Origin: WHSW01 sp963828755
GTDB taxonomy: Bacteria; Actinomycetota; Thermoleophilia; Solirubrobacterales; 70-9
Direction of reading: 5' to 3'
Assembly: GCA_963828755.1 (NCBI GenBank)
Contig: CAWHFY010000022.1
Span: forward strand, 147,528 to 211,527
DNA length: 64,000 nt
In this document: one piece after another, positions 57,997 through 64,000 of the stretch
How the letters are laid out: the number at the start of each line of letters is the position of its first letter
How positions within the stretch are numbered: position 1 is the stretch's first letter
Notes under the pieces: model-generated
What the model saw: only the letters and a program-made list of their open reading frames with translations
Databases searched by the model: none
Told to the model about the DNA's origin: nothing
Made by a program: the position numbers and the translations under genes

Positions 57997-58002
57997 TACC
58001 AT
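57997..58002 (+). promoter_or_regulatory. Probable -10 box of a leaderless promoter (FmdB)
   Basis: TACCAT ends 6 bases before GTG 58009 and supports that start. Confidence 0.45.
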
Positions 58003-58008
58003 CGGCGG

Positions 58009-58275
58009 GTGCCGATCTACGAGTTCCGATGCGGCTCATGCGGAGAGCAGTTCGAGGCGCTGGTCGACGTCGGCACGGCCTCGCTCGAGTGTCGGCTGTG
58101 CGGCACCGCGGGAGCGGAGCGCGTCTACTCGGCCCAGGCCGCGCCGTTCGGACTGGTCAAGACCCCTGGCGCGGCGCGGGCCCAGGAGCAGCGCAACGCG
58201 AAGCTTCGCGAGCGCACCAAGGCCGACTTCAAGGCGCGGCGCAGCCGCGAGCGCGAGGGGCGCCGACAGCCGTGA
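58009..58275 (+). CDS. FmdB-family zinc-ribbon protein
   Basis: An 88-residue protein starting P-I-Y-E-F-R-C-G-S-C-G-E-Q-F-E, with a second knuckle C-R-L-C-G-T; together they form the FmdB zinc ribbon, a putative regulatory domain of unknown role. The C-terminal third is basic and helical (R-A-Q-E-Q-R-N-A-K-L-R-E-R). The stop overlaps the UDG start (GTGA). Confidence 0.9.
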   Translation: MPIYEFRCGSCGEQFEALVDVGTASLECRLCGTAGAERVYSAQAAPFGLVKTPGAARAQEQRNAKLRERTKADFKARRSREREGRRQP

Positions 58276-58950
58276 GCGCCGACGCCGAACGTCGCCGCGA
58301 GCAACTGATCGCGCTCTACCGTGAGGTCTCCGAGTGCACCCGGTGCCCGCTGCACGAGGGGCGGACCAAGGCGGTCTTCGGCGCCGGCAACTCCGACGCG
58401 GACCTGATGTTCGTCGGCGAGGCGCCCGGGGCCGAGGAGGACCGCCAGGGGCTGCCGTTCGTCGGCCGGGCCGGCCAGTTGCTCAACCAGTTGCTCGGAG
58501 GGGATCGGGATGAAGCGCGAGGACGCCTTCATCGCCAACATCCTGAAGAGCCGCCCGCCGGGTAACCGCGACCCGCATCCGGACGAGATCGAGGCGTGCT
58601 GGCCGTACCTGGAGCGCCAGATCAGCCTGATCGAGCCGCGCGTCATCGCCACGCTGGGCAACTTCGCAACCAAGAAGATCACCGGGAGCCAGACCGGGAT
58701 CACGAGGGTTCGCGGGACGCCGCAGGTCCACCCGATCGGTGGTCGCACGGTGTTCGTGTTCCCGCTCCTGCACCCGGCGGCCGCGCTGCGCACGCCCTCG
58801 CTGGTCGACACGCTGCGTGAGGACTTCGCGAAGCTCCCGGCGCTGCTGACCGAGCCGCTGCCCGAGCTCGAAGGCTCGTCCGCCGCCGAGGATGCGGAGG
58901 CGACGCCGCCCGAGGCCGATCCCGACAGCCAGCTCGACCTGTTCGCTTGA
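58272..58950 (+). CDS. Family 4-type uracil-DNA glycosylase (frame break near 58,500)
   Basis: Removes uracil from DNA. It has V-G-E-A-P-G-A-E-E-D and G-L-P-F-V-G-R-A-G (catalytic loop), then, after one extra G in G-G-G-G near 58,500, A-N-I-L-K-S-R-P-P-G-N-R and L-H-P-A-A-A-L. Cluster ligands C22 and C25 (C-T-R-C) and the later E-A-C-W are present, but the cysteine usual in K-C-R-P-P is a serine here, so only three of four iron-sulfur ligands are seen. Repaired length about 225 residues. A Glu/Ala-rich tail ends D-L-F-A. The stop overlaps tsaE. Confidence 0.88.
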
Positions 58951-59384
58951 CGGTCGAGCACAGCGACGGGCCGGAGGCGACCGAGCGCGTCGGCGCGCGT
59001 CTCGCCACGGGCCTGCGTCCCGGAGACGTGGTCCTCGTCAGCGGCGAGCTCGGCGCGGGCAAGACGACCCTGGTCCGTGGCGCTTGTCGCGCGCTCGGGG
59101 TGACCGAGCCGGTGGTGTCGCCGACCTTCACGATCGGGCGCCGTTATCACGGCCGCGAGCACGCGATCTCGCACCTCGATCTGTATCGGCTCGACGGGCT
59201 CGACGCCGAGGAGCCGGGGATGCTCGACGACTACCTGCGCCCGGACTCGATCGCGTTCGTCGAGTGGCCCGAGCGAGCCGAGACGCTCGAGCTCGCCGAC
59301 GGCGTGCGGCTCGCGGGCGTCGTCAGCCTCCGCCATGCCGGCGGCGACCGCCGCGAGGTGGAGTTCACGGCTAGGCCCCGATAG
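58947..59384 (+). CDS. tsaE: tRNA t6A biosynthesis ATPase TsaE
   Basis: ATPase that drives the TsaD-TsaB complex in threonylcarbamoylation of tRNA. The 145-residue protein has Walker A G-E-L-G-A-G-K-T-T, the switch-like V-S-P-T-F-T, H-L-D-L-Y-R and V-E-W-P-E-R, matching the YjeE family in length and order. TTG start overlapping the previous stop (TTGA). tsaB and tsaD follow at 59.7 and 60.9 kb. Confidence 0.94.
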   Translation: MTVEHSDGPEATERVGARLATGLRPGDVVLVSGELGAGKTTLVRGACRALGVTEPVVSPTFTIGRRYHGREHAISHLDLYRLDGLDAEEPGMLDDYLRPDSIAFVEWPERAETLELADGVRLAGVVSLRHAGGDRREVEFTARPR

Positions 59385-59401
59385 CCGCTCGGCGCCGCTG
59401 C

Positions 59402-59653
59402 CTACTCGCCGTTGGTGATCTCGTCGACCTGCTCGCCGACGTCGTCGCCCGCCTGCTCGGCCTGCTCCTTGATGTCCTCGCCGGCCTGCTGAGCGTCCTC
59501 GGAGACCTGGTCCGCCTGCTCTCGGACCTGGTCGGCCGCGTCGTTGAGCTTGTCCTGGGCGTCGTCGCCGCACCCGGTCGCCGCCAGCCCTGCGGCCACG
59601 ATCGCCAGCGTCGCCAACGCGGCCTTCGCACGCCCCGCCTCGATTACGCCCAT
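59402..59653 (-). CDS. Small lipoprotein with amphipathic helical tail
   Basis: An 83-residue product with a lipoprotein signal ending L-A-A-T-G-C and a tail of Gln/Asp/Glu/Ala heptads (A-D-Q-V-R-E-Q-A-D-Q-V-S-E-D-A-Q-Q-A). It resembles small surface lipoproteins with a free helix, and no function is known. GAGGAGG precedes the ATG; the same frame is open further upstream but without signal features. Confidence 0.8.
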   Translation of the reverse strand: MGVIEAGRAKAALATLAIVAAGLAATGCGDDAQDKLNDAADQVREQADQVSEDAQQAGEDIKEQAEQAGDDVGEQVDEITNGE

Positions 59654-59687
59654 CCGCCCGCCTCCTCGTTCGCTTCGGTATCGCAAT

Positions 59688-59693
59688 TAGTCT
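59688..59693 (+). promoter_or_regulatory. Probable -10 box of a leaderless promoter (tsaB)
   Basis: TAGTCT ends 7 bases before ATG 59701. Confidence 0.45.
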
Positions 59694-59700
59694 GACGCCG

Positions 59701-60436
59701 ATGAGCGTCACCGGCATCCTCGGCCTCGACACAGCCACCGCGGACACCGCGGTGGCGGTCGCCGTCGACGGCGACAACGCTCGCTGAGCTGCGGACTGGG
59801 CCGGAGCAGGGAGGCCGCCCGCGCCACGCTGCGGCCTTGCTGGAGGAGGTCGAGAATGCGGTCGACCGGGCCGGCGGCTGGGGGAGGGTGGGCCTGATCG
59901 CGGTCGGGATCGGGCCGGGCACGTTCACCGGGCTGCGGGTCGGAATCGCCACGGCGCGGGCGCTCGCCCAGGGGCGCGGACTGCCCCTCGCCGGCGTCGA
60001 CTCGCTGGCCGCGCTCGCCCGCGGGATCACGGCCGAGCATCCGGGGCGCGGTGCGGTGCCGCTGATCGACGCGCGACGCGGCGAGCTGTTCGCCGCCGTG
60101 TATGACGCCGGCGGCAAGCGCCTCGACGGGCCGCTCGTCGCGGCGCCCGAGCGGATCGCCGCAACCGTTGCGCCGGGGGGCGCAAAACCGCTGGCAGCGG
60201 GCGATGGCTCGCTACGATTTCGTCAGCAGCTCGAGTCCGGCGGCGTGGAGGTGCTCCCCGACGCGGACCCGGCCCACAGGATGGCGGCTCGGCACATCTG
60301 CGCCCTCGCCGCCGCGGTTGAGCCGGGGCTGCCGACCGACGTCACCCCGGCCTACTTGAGACGACCCGACGCAGAGGTATGGCGTGAGCAACGAGATCTC
60401 GACCCAGGATCCGAAGCGGGATCGCAGCGAGGCTGA
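59701..60436 (+). CDS. tsaB: tRNA t6A biosynthesis protein TsaB (frame break near 59,785)
   Basis: ASKHA-fold partner of TsaD. The start gives L-G-L-D-T-A-T-A-D-T-A-V-A-V; a stop appears after G-D-N-A-R because one base is extra near 59,785, and the frame one base over continues A-E-L-R-T-G, H-A-A-A-L-L-E-E-V, G-I-G-P-G-T-F-T-G-L-R-V-G-I and P-L-I-D-A-R-R-G-E-L-F. Repaired length is about 245 residues. The last 53 bases overlap rimI. Confidence 0.92.
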
Positions 60437-60884
60437 GCCCATGGTCCGCAGGCTCGTCTACGGCGATCTGCCGGCGGTGCTGGCGATCGAGCGGCGCTCG
60501 TTTCAGACCCCGTGGTCGCTGGCGATGTTCGTGCTCGAGCTCTCGAAGCCGTCCGGCATCTGCCTCGGGATCGACGACGGCCGCGGCGGCCTCAGCGGCT
60601 ACCTCGTCTGCTCGCGCTACGCGGACGTCTGGCACCTGATGAACGTCGCCGTCGCGCCGGAGCGCCGCCGCGCAGGCATCGCGACGATCCTGATGCGGAG
60701 CCTGTTCGACGCCGCCGGGCCCGACGCGCGCGTGACGCTCGAGGTCCGGACCTCGAACGCCGCCGCGATCCGCATGTACGAGCGCTTCGGCTTTCGGCCG
60801 GCGGGCCACCGGCGCCGCTACTACCACGACAATGGGGAGGACGCCCTGATCATGTGGCTCGAGCCGTCGGCGGTCGGCACCTGA
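60384..60884 (+). CDS. rimI: Ribosomal protein S18-alanine N-acetyltransferase
   Basis: GNAT-family enzyme acetylating the S18 N-terminus. The 166-residue protein has L-A-I-E-R-R-S-F-Q-T-P-W-S, W-H-L-M-N-V-A-V-A-P-E-R-R-R-A-G-I-A (acetyl-CoA site) and L-E-V-R-T-S-N-A-A-A-I-R-M-Y-E-R-F-G-F. Between tsaB and tsaD, its usual place. The GTG start lies inside tsaB; an ATG 19 codons later (M20, before V-R-R-L-V-Y-G-D) is also possible. Confidence 0.93.
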   Translation: MSNEISTQDPKRDRSEAEPMVRRLVYGDLPAVLAIERRSFQTPWSLAMFVLELSKPSGICLGIDDGRGGLSGYLVCSRYADVWHLMNVAVAPERRRAGIATILMRSLFDAAGPDARVTLEVRTSNAAAIRMYERFGFRPAGHRRRYYHDNGEDALIMWLEPSAVGT

Positions 60885-60924
60885 TCGGACCCGGTAACGA
60901 CCCGAGCGGGAAGGGGTGGGTCGC

Positions 60925-61941
60925 GTGTCGGTGATCCTCGCGCTCGAGACCTCGTGCGACGACACCTGCGCGGCGGTCGTCGACGGCGCCGCGATCCGCT
61001 CGAACGTGATCTCGTCGCAGGCTGCGGCGCACGCCCGGTTCGGCGGCATCGTGCCCGAGGTCGCCTCGCGCCACCACCTCGAGCTCGTCAACCCGGTCGT
61101 CGACGCCGCGCTCGCCGAGGCCGAGATCGGGCTCGCCGACGTCGACTCGTTCGCGGTCACCCGCGGCCCGGGGCTGATCGGGGCGCTGCTGGTCGGGGTC
61201 AGCACGGCGAAGGCGCTCGCTGCGACGACCGCCAAGCCCCTCGCAGGCATCGATCACCTGCAGGGCCACGTCGCGGCCAACTTCCTCGAGCCGGAGCCGC
61301 TCGAGCCCCCGTTCCTTTGCCTGATCGCGAGCGGGGGCCACACGCTGCTCGCCGGGGTGACCGCCCACGACGGGTACGAGCAGCTCGGCCAGACGCTCGA
61401 CGATGCGGCCGGCGAGGCACTCGACAAGGCGGCGCGTCTGCTCGGGCTCGGCTACCCGGGTGGCCCGGCGATCGAGCGCGAGGCGGCCGAAGGCGATCCC
61501 GCCGCGTTCGAGTTCCCGCTCGCGATGACCAACGATCCGCGGCTCGACTTCAGCTTCAGCGGCCTCAAGACGGCGCTCCTGTACGCGGTCCGCGAGCTCG
61601 GCCCCGAGCGGACCCGCGAGCGCCGCGCCGACCTCGCGGCGAGCTTCCAGGCGGCGATCGTCGGGCAGCTGGTCGCGAAGCTGCGCCGCGCGGCGCGCGG
61701 TGGCAGCAACCGCCACCGCGACCCCGACGCCGCCTGGCGCGCGGTCGCGCTCGGCGGCGGCGTCGCGGCTAACTCGCTGCTGCGCGAGCGGGTCGGCGAG
61801 CTCTGTGAGCGCGAGGGCCTGGAGCTGAAGCTGGTCGCCCGCGAGCTGTGCACCGACAACGCGGCGATGATCGCCTCGGCGGCGCGCTACGTCGACGCTG
61901 AACCGTTCGAACGCTACGCCGGGTGGGACGCCCGTGCCTGA
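60925..61941 (+). CDS. tsaD: tRNA N6-adenosine threonylcarbamoyltransferase TsaD
   Basis: Catalytic subunit of t6A synthesis. The 338-residue protein has L-A-L-E-T-S-C-D-D-T, the metal motif H-L-Q-G-H, L-I-A-S-G-G-H-T, G-G-G-V-A-A-N and D-N-A-A-M-I, all in family order. GGGAAGGGG lies about 8 bases before the chosen GTG; another GTG is three codons upstream. The stop overlaps the glutaredoxin-like start. Confidence 0.96.
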   Translation: MSVILALETSCDDTCAAVVDGAAIRSNVISSQAAAHARFGGIVPEVASRHHLELVNPVVDAALAEAEIGLADVDSFAVTRGPGLIGALLVGVSTAKALAATTAKPLAGIDHLQGHVAANFLEPEPLEPPFLCLIASGGHTLLAGVTAHDGYEQLGQTLDDAAGEALDKAARLLGLGYPGGPAIEREAAEGDPAAFEFPLAMTNDPRLDFSFSGLKTALLYAVRELGPERTRERRADLAASFQAAIVGQLVAKLRRAARGGSNRHRDPDAAWRAVALGGGVAANSLLRERVGELCEREGLELKLVARELCTDNAAMIASAARYVDAEPFERYAGWDARA

Positions 61942-62171
61942 GGTCGTCCTCTACGGGCGGCCGGGCTGCCACCTGTGCGACGTCGCCCGCGAGCGGGTTC
62001 TGGGCGTTCGACGGGGTCGAGCTGCGGGAGGTAGACATCGAGACCGACGATCGCCTCTTCGCCGCGATGCTGGAGCGGATCCCGGTGGTCGAGGTCGGCG
62101 GCCGAGTGGTCAGCGAACTGGAGTTCGATGCCGACGCATTTTCGGCCGCCCTGCATACTGTCTCGCCGTGA
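61934..62171 (+). CDS. Glutaredoxin-like (DUF836) thiol protein (frame break near 62,003)
   Basis: Small thioredoxin-fold protein with redox motif Y-G-R-P-G-C-H-L-C in the first 16 residues. After E-R-V-L one extra G shifts the frame near 62,003; the continuing frame reads A-F-D-G-V-E-L-R-E-V-D-I-E-T, R-I-P-V-V-E-V (the cis-Pro site) and ends V-S-P. Repaired length about 78 residues. Its GTG lies in the tsaD end and its stop overlaps rex (GTGA), so a redox protein is translationally coupled to a redox-sensing repressor. Confidence 0.87.
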
Positions 62172-62848
62172 GCGACTCAGATCTCACCCCCGCGGCGACC
62201 GCGGCCGACTCCACCGTGCCCCTCGCCGACGGCGATCGCTTGTCGCTGGGCGTCGCGGCGCGGCTCTCGCGTTACCTGCAGGTGCTGATCCAGGCACGCA
62301 AGATGGGCCGCGAGACGATCTCGTCGCAGGAGCTGGCCGAATACACGCACATCAACTCGACCCAGATCCGCCGCGACCTCTCCGGCTTCGGCAAGTTCGG
62401 CAAGCGTGGGGTCGGCTATCGGGTTGAGTCGCTCGTCTCGGAGATTCGCAAGATTCTCCACACCTCCGGCCAGCACAACATCGCGCTCTTCGGCGCCGGC
62501 AACCTCGGCCAGGCGATCGCCAGCTCGGACATCTTCGCGGACCACGGCTTCCGCATCGTCGCGATCTTCGATTCGGACCCCGGCCTGGTGGGCGCGGAGC
62601 ACGGCGGCGTGCCGGTTCGCGCACTCGCCGACCTCGAGCAGGTCGTCGCCGAGGAGGAGGTGGTGGTCGGGGTGCTCGCGGTCCCGGCTGGCGCCGCCCA
62701 GGAGGTCGCCGACCAGCTGGTCGAGGCCGGTGTGAAGATCATCTTCAACTACTCCGAGCAGCTGCTCCAGGTTCCGCCCGAGGTCACCGTCCACACCTCG
62801 AGCCCCGCTGTCGACCTGCTCTACGCGCTCTACTTCTACCTCGCCTGA
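62168..62848 (+). CDS. rex: Redox-sensing transcriptional repressor Rex
   Basis: NADH/NAD-responsive repressor. The 226-residue protein has a winged-helix domain (L-S-R-Y-L-Q-V-L, S-S-Q-E-L-A-E-Y-T-H-I-N-S-T-Q-I-R-R-D-L), the Rossmann motif I-A-L-F-G-A-G-N-L-G-Q-A, D-S-D-P-G-L-V-G and the swapped C-terminal helix (S-P-A-V-D-L-L-Y-A-L-Y-F-Y). No Rex operator was noticed in this window. GTG start overlapping the glutaredoxin-like stop. Confidence 0.95.
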   Translation: MSDSDLTPAATAADSTVPLADGDRLSLGVAARLSRYLQVLIQARKMGRETISSQELAEYTHINSTQIRRDLSGFGKFGKRGVGYRVESLVSEIRKILHTSGQHNIALFGAGNLGQAIASSDIFADHGFRIVAIFDSDPGLVGAEHGGVPVRALADLEQVVAEEEVVVGVLAVPAGAAQEVADQLVEAGVKIIFNYSEQLLQVPPEVTVHTSSPAVDLLYALYFYLA

Positions 62849-62892
62849 ACCGATGCGTGCGGCTGGGCAGGATGTCTCGGAGAGCCTCGAAC

Positions 62893-64000
62893 ATGGCCCG
62901 CGCCTGGGAGGTCTTCGAGGCGTCGACCGACTTCACGATCGGGCTCGAGGAGGAGTTCGCGCTCGTCGACCCCGACAGCCTCGAGCTCGTGCACCGGTTC
63001 GAGGAGCTGCGCGACGCGAGCGCGGCCGACCCGCTGCTCGCCGAGTCGATCGCCGGCGAGCTGATCGACACCGAGATCGAGATCCGTTCGGGGCGCGCCG
63101 AGAGCTTCGCTGAGGCGGTCGAGCTGCAGACCGAGCGCCGCCGCCGGCTGTTCGAGCGCGCCGACTCGCTCGGGATCGGGCTCGCGGCGACCGGCACGCA
63201 TCCGTGGGCGAACTACCTCGACCAGCGGATCATCGACACCGAGCACTACAACCGTCTGCGCGAGGAGTTGCGCTGGGTCGCCCAGCGCAACAACACCTGG
63301 AGCATGCACGCGCACGTCGGGGTCCGCGGCGCCGATCGCGCGATCGCGGTCTGCGACCACCTGCGCAGCGTCCTGCCGCCGCTGCTCGCGCTCTCGGCCA
63401 ACTCGCCGTTCCTCGACGGCCAGGACTCCGGGCTCGCAACGGTACGGACCGAGATCTTCACCCGGACCTTCCCGCGGTGCGGCGTCCACGAGCCGTTCGG
63501 CGATTGGGCTGCGTACGCCGACTTCATCGACCTGCTCGCGACGACCGGCCGGGTGGTCGAATCGACCCAGCTGTGGTGGAGCGTGCGCCCGCATCACGCG
63601 TTCGGCACGGTCGAGCTGCGGATCTGCGACGCGCAGACGCGCGGCGACGAGGCGTTCGCGCTCGCCGCGATGATCACCGCCTGCATCGCCCAGTCGGCGC
63701 TCGACTACGACGAGGGTCGCCTCCCGCCTCCCGCCCGTCATCGCGAGATCGAGGAGAACCTCTGGCAGGCGATCCGCCACGGCCTCGACGGCACCCAGAT
63801 CGACTTCGAGCGCCGCGAGGTGATCGAGACCCGGGCGGCGCTCGAGCGGCTGACCGAGTGGGCGACGCCGGCGGCCGACGCGCTCGGCCTCGACCTCGGG
63901 CTGCCGGATCGAAACGGGGCCGCGCGGATGCGCGCTCGGCTCGAGGACGGGATGCCGCTCGCCGACGTCTATCGCGAGGCGGTCGGGGAGACGGCGGCCA
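62893..64000 (+). CDS. Glutamate-cysteine ligase-like (GCS2/YbdK) carboxylate-amine ligase, 3' end outside window
   Basis: ATP-dependent ligase of the YbdK/GCS2 family, which includes EgtA-like and gamma-glutamyl ligases. At least 369 residues: F-T-I-G-L-E-E-E-F-A-L (metal and ATP site), G-E-L-I-D-T-E-I-E, T-G-T-H-P-W, M-H-A-H-V-G-V-R-G, W-W-S-V-R-P and G-T-V-E-L-R-I-C-D. The usual family length is about 370-380, so only the last residues are missing. The substrate pair is not determined by sequence. The start is the ATG before A-R-A-W-E-V; 44 bases separate it from rex. Confidence 0.93.
   Translation, partial: MARAWEVFEASTDFTIGLEEEFALVDPDSLELVHRFEELRDASAADPLLAESIAGELIDTEIEIRSGRAESFAEAVELQTERRRRLFERADSLGIGLAATGTHPWANYLDQRIIDTEHYNRLREELRWVAQRNNTWSMHAHVGVRGADRAIAVCDHLRSVLPPLLALSANSPFLDGQDSGLATVRTEIFTRTFPRCGVHEPFGDWAAYADFIDLLATTGRVVESTQLWWSVRPHHAFGTVELRICDAQTRGDEAFALAAMITACIAQSALDYDEGRLPPPARHREIEENLWQAIRHGLDGTQIDFERREVIETRAALERLTEWATPAADALGLDLGLPDRNGAARMRARLEDGMPLADVYREAVGETAA

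Noticed and set aside
62853..63113. A short + strand frame starting at ATG 62853
   Set aside because: The YbdK ligase uses another frame from ATG 62893 with full family motifs; this frame is a shadow.

Overview
This window is one densely coding, very GC-rich bacterial chromosome segment. Gene content (hrcA-dnaJ-prmA, phoH-ybeY-era, HisIE, PPi-type phosphofructokinase, DUF2520-panC-panB, tsaE-tsaB-rimI-tsaD, rex, YbdK-type ligase), frequent GTG/TTG starts, 4-base stop/start overlaps and many probable leaderless starts point to an actinobacterium. My inference is a deep-branching lineage such as Thermoleophilia/Solirubrobacterales, probably a metagenome or long-read assembly. I see no phage, plasmid, transposase, CRISPR array, rRNA or tRNA. 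No stretch above about 160 bases lacks a gene.

Layout. 1-6.9 kb: heat shock (hrcA end, dnaJ), prmA, a DUF2269 membrane protein, an S-x-x-repeat membrane protein, murI, yqeY, phoH and a YbeY-Era fusion. 6.9-18.6 kb: hisIE and a split tryptophan pathway (trpE, a trpG-trpD fusion, trpC; then trpF, trpB, trpA), interrupted by an HtrA protease and a proline-catabolic pair on the other strand. 18.6-27 kb: a small membrane protein, a Rieske-ThDP fusion enzyme with a coupled unknown gene, PPi-type PFK, a broken substrate-binding lipoprotein, an epimerase, malic enzyme and a broken DUF559 gene. 27-35.9 kb: polA, an ECF sigma factor with a membrane/tail extension next to a Ca-binding-repeat protein, a small transporter, geranylgeranyl-reductase-like flavoprotein, BI-1 protein and rpsA. 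35.9-43.8 kb: a coaE-transglycosylase-GT-C-like-MFS operon and small envelope genes. 43.8-53.1 kb: uvrB, a GMC oxidoreductase, a coiled-coil protein, uvrA with a LexA-type box, and a QueC-like PP-loop operon with a 32-residue micro-ORF. 53.1-64 kb: acyltransferase, lipoprotein, DUF1028, pantothenate genes, UDG, t6A genes, glutaredoxin, rex and a truncated YbdK ligase.

The most unusual feature is three families of short dispersed repeats that sit inside or exactly between conserved genes. (1) Tandem 7-mers of the type GAGCAAC: any frame on one strand encodes the same stop-free heptapeptide cycle (E-Q-R-A-T-S-N), the other strand V-A-R-C-S-L-L. They replace the ybeY stop and era start, lie at the trpB/trpA and trpE/trpG junctions and the panB end, and interrupt trpE and the flavoprotein. 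(2) A 45-bp hairpin element in prmA and uvrA, with a diverged copy in trpB. (3) A 56-bp tandem unit downstream of the flavoprotein gene that shares sequence, and a hairpin with a compensatory pair, with an insert in polA.

About twenty apparent frameshifts interrupt otherwise well conserved genes, including essential ones (trpB, uvrA, tsaB, panC, maeB). Several are one extra G in a G run, so I read most as sequence or assembly indels; some coincide with the repeats. Broken genes are therefore annotated as whole genes with the break located. A second genome-wide habit is a TANNNT hexamer 6-9 bases before the start codon of about twenty genes, which fits leaderless transcription.
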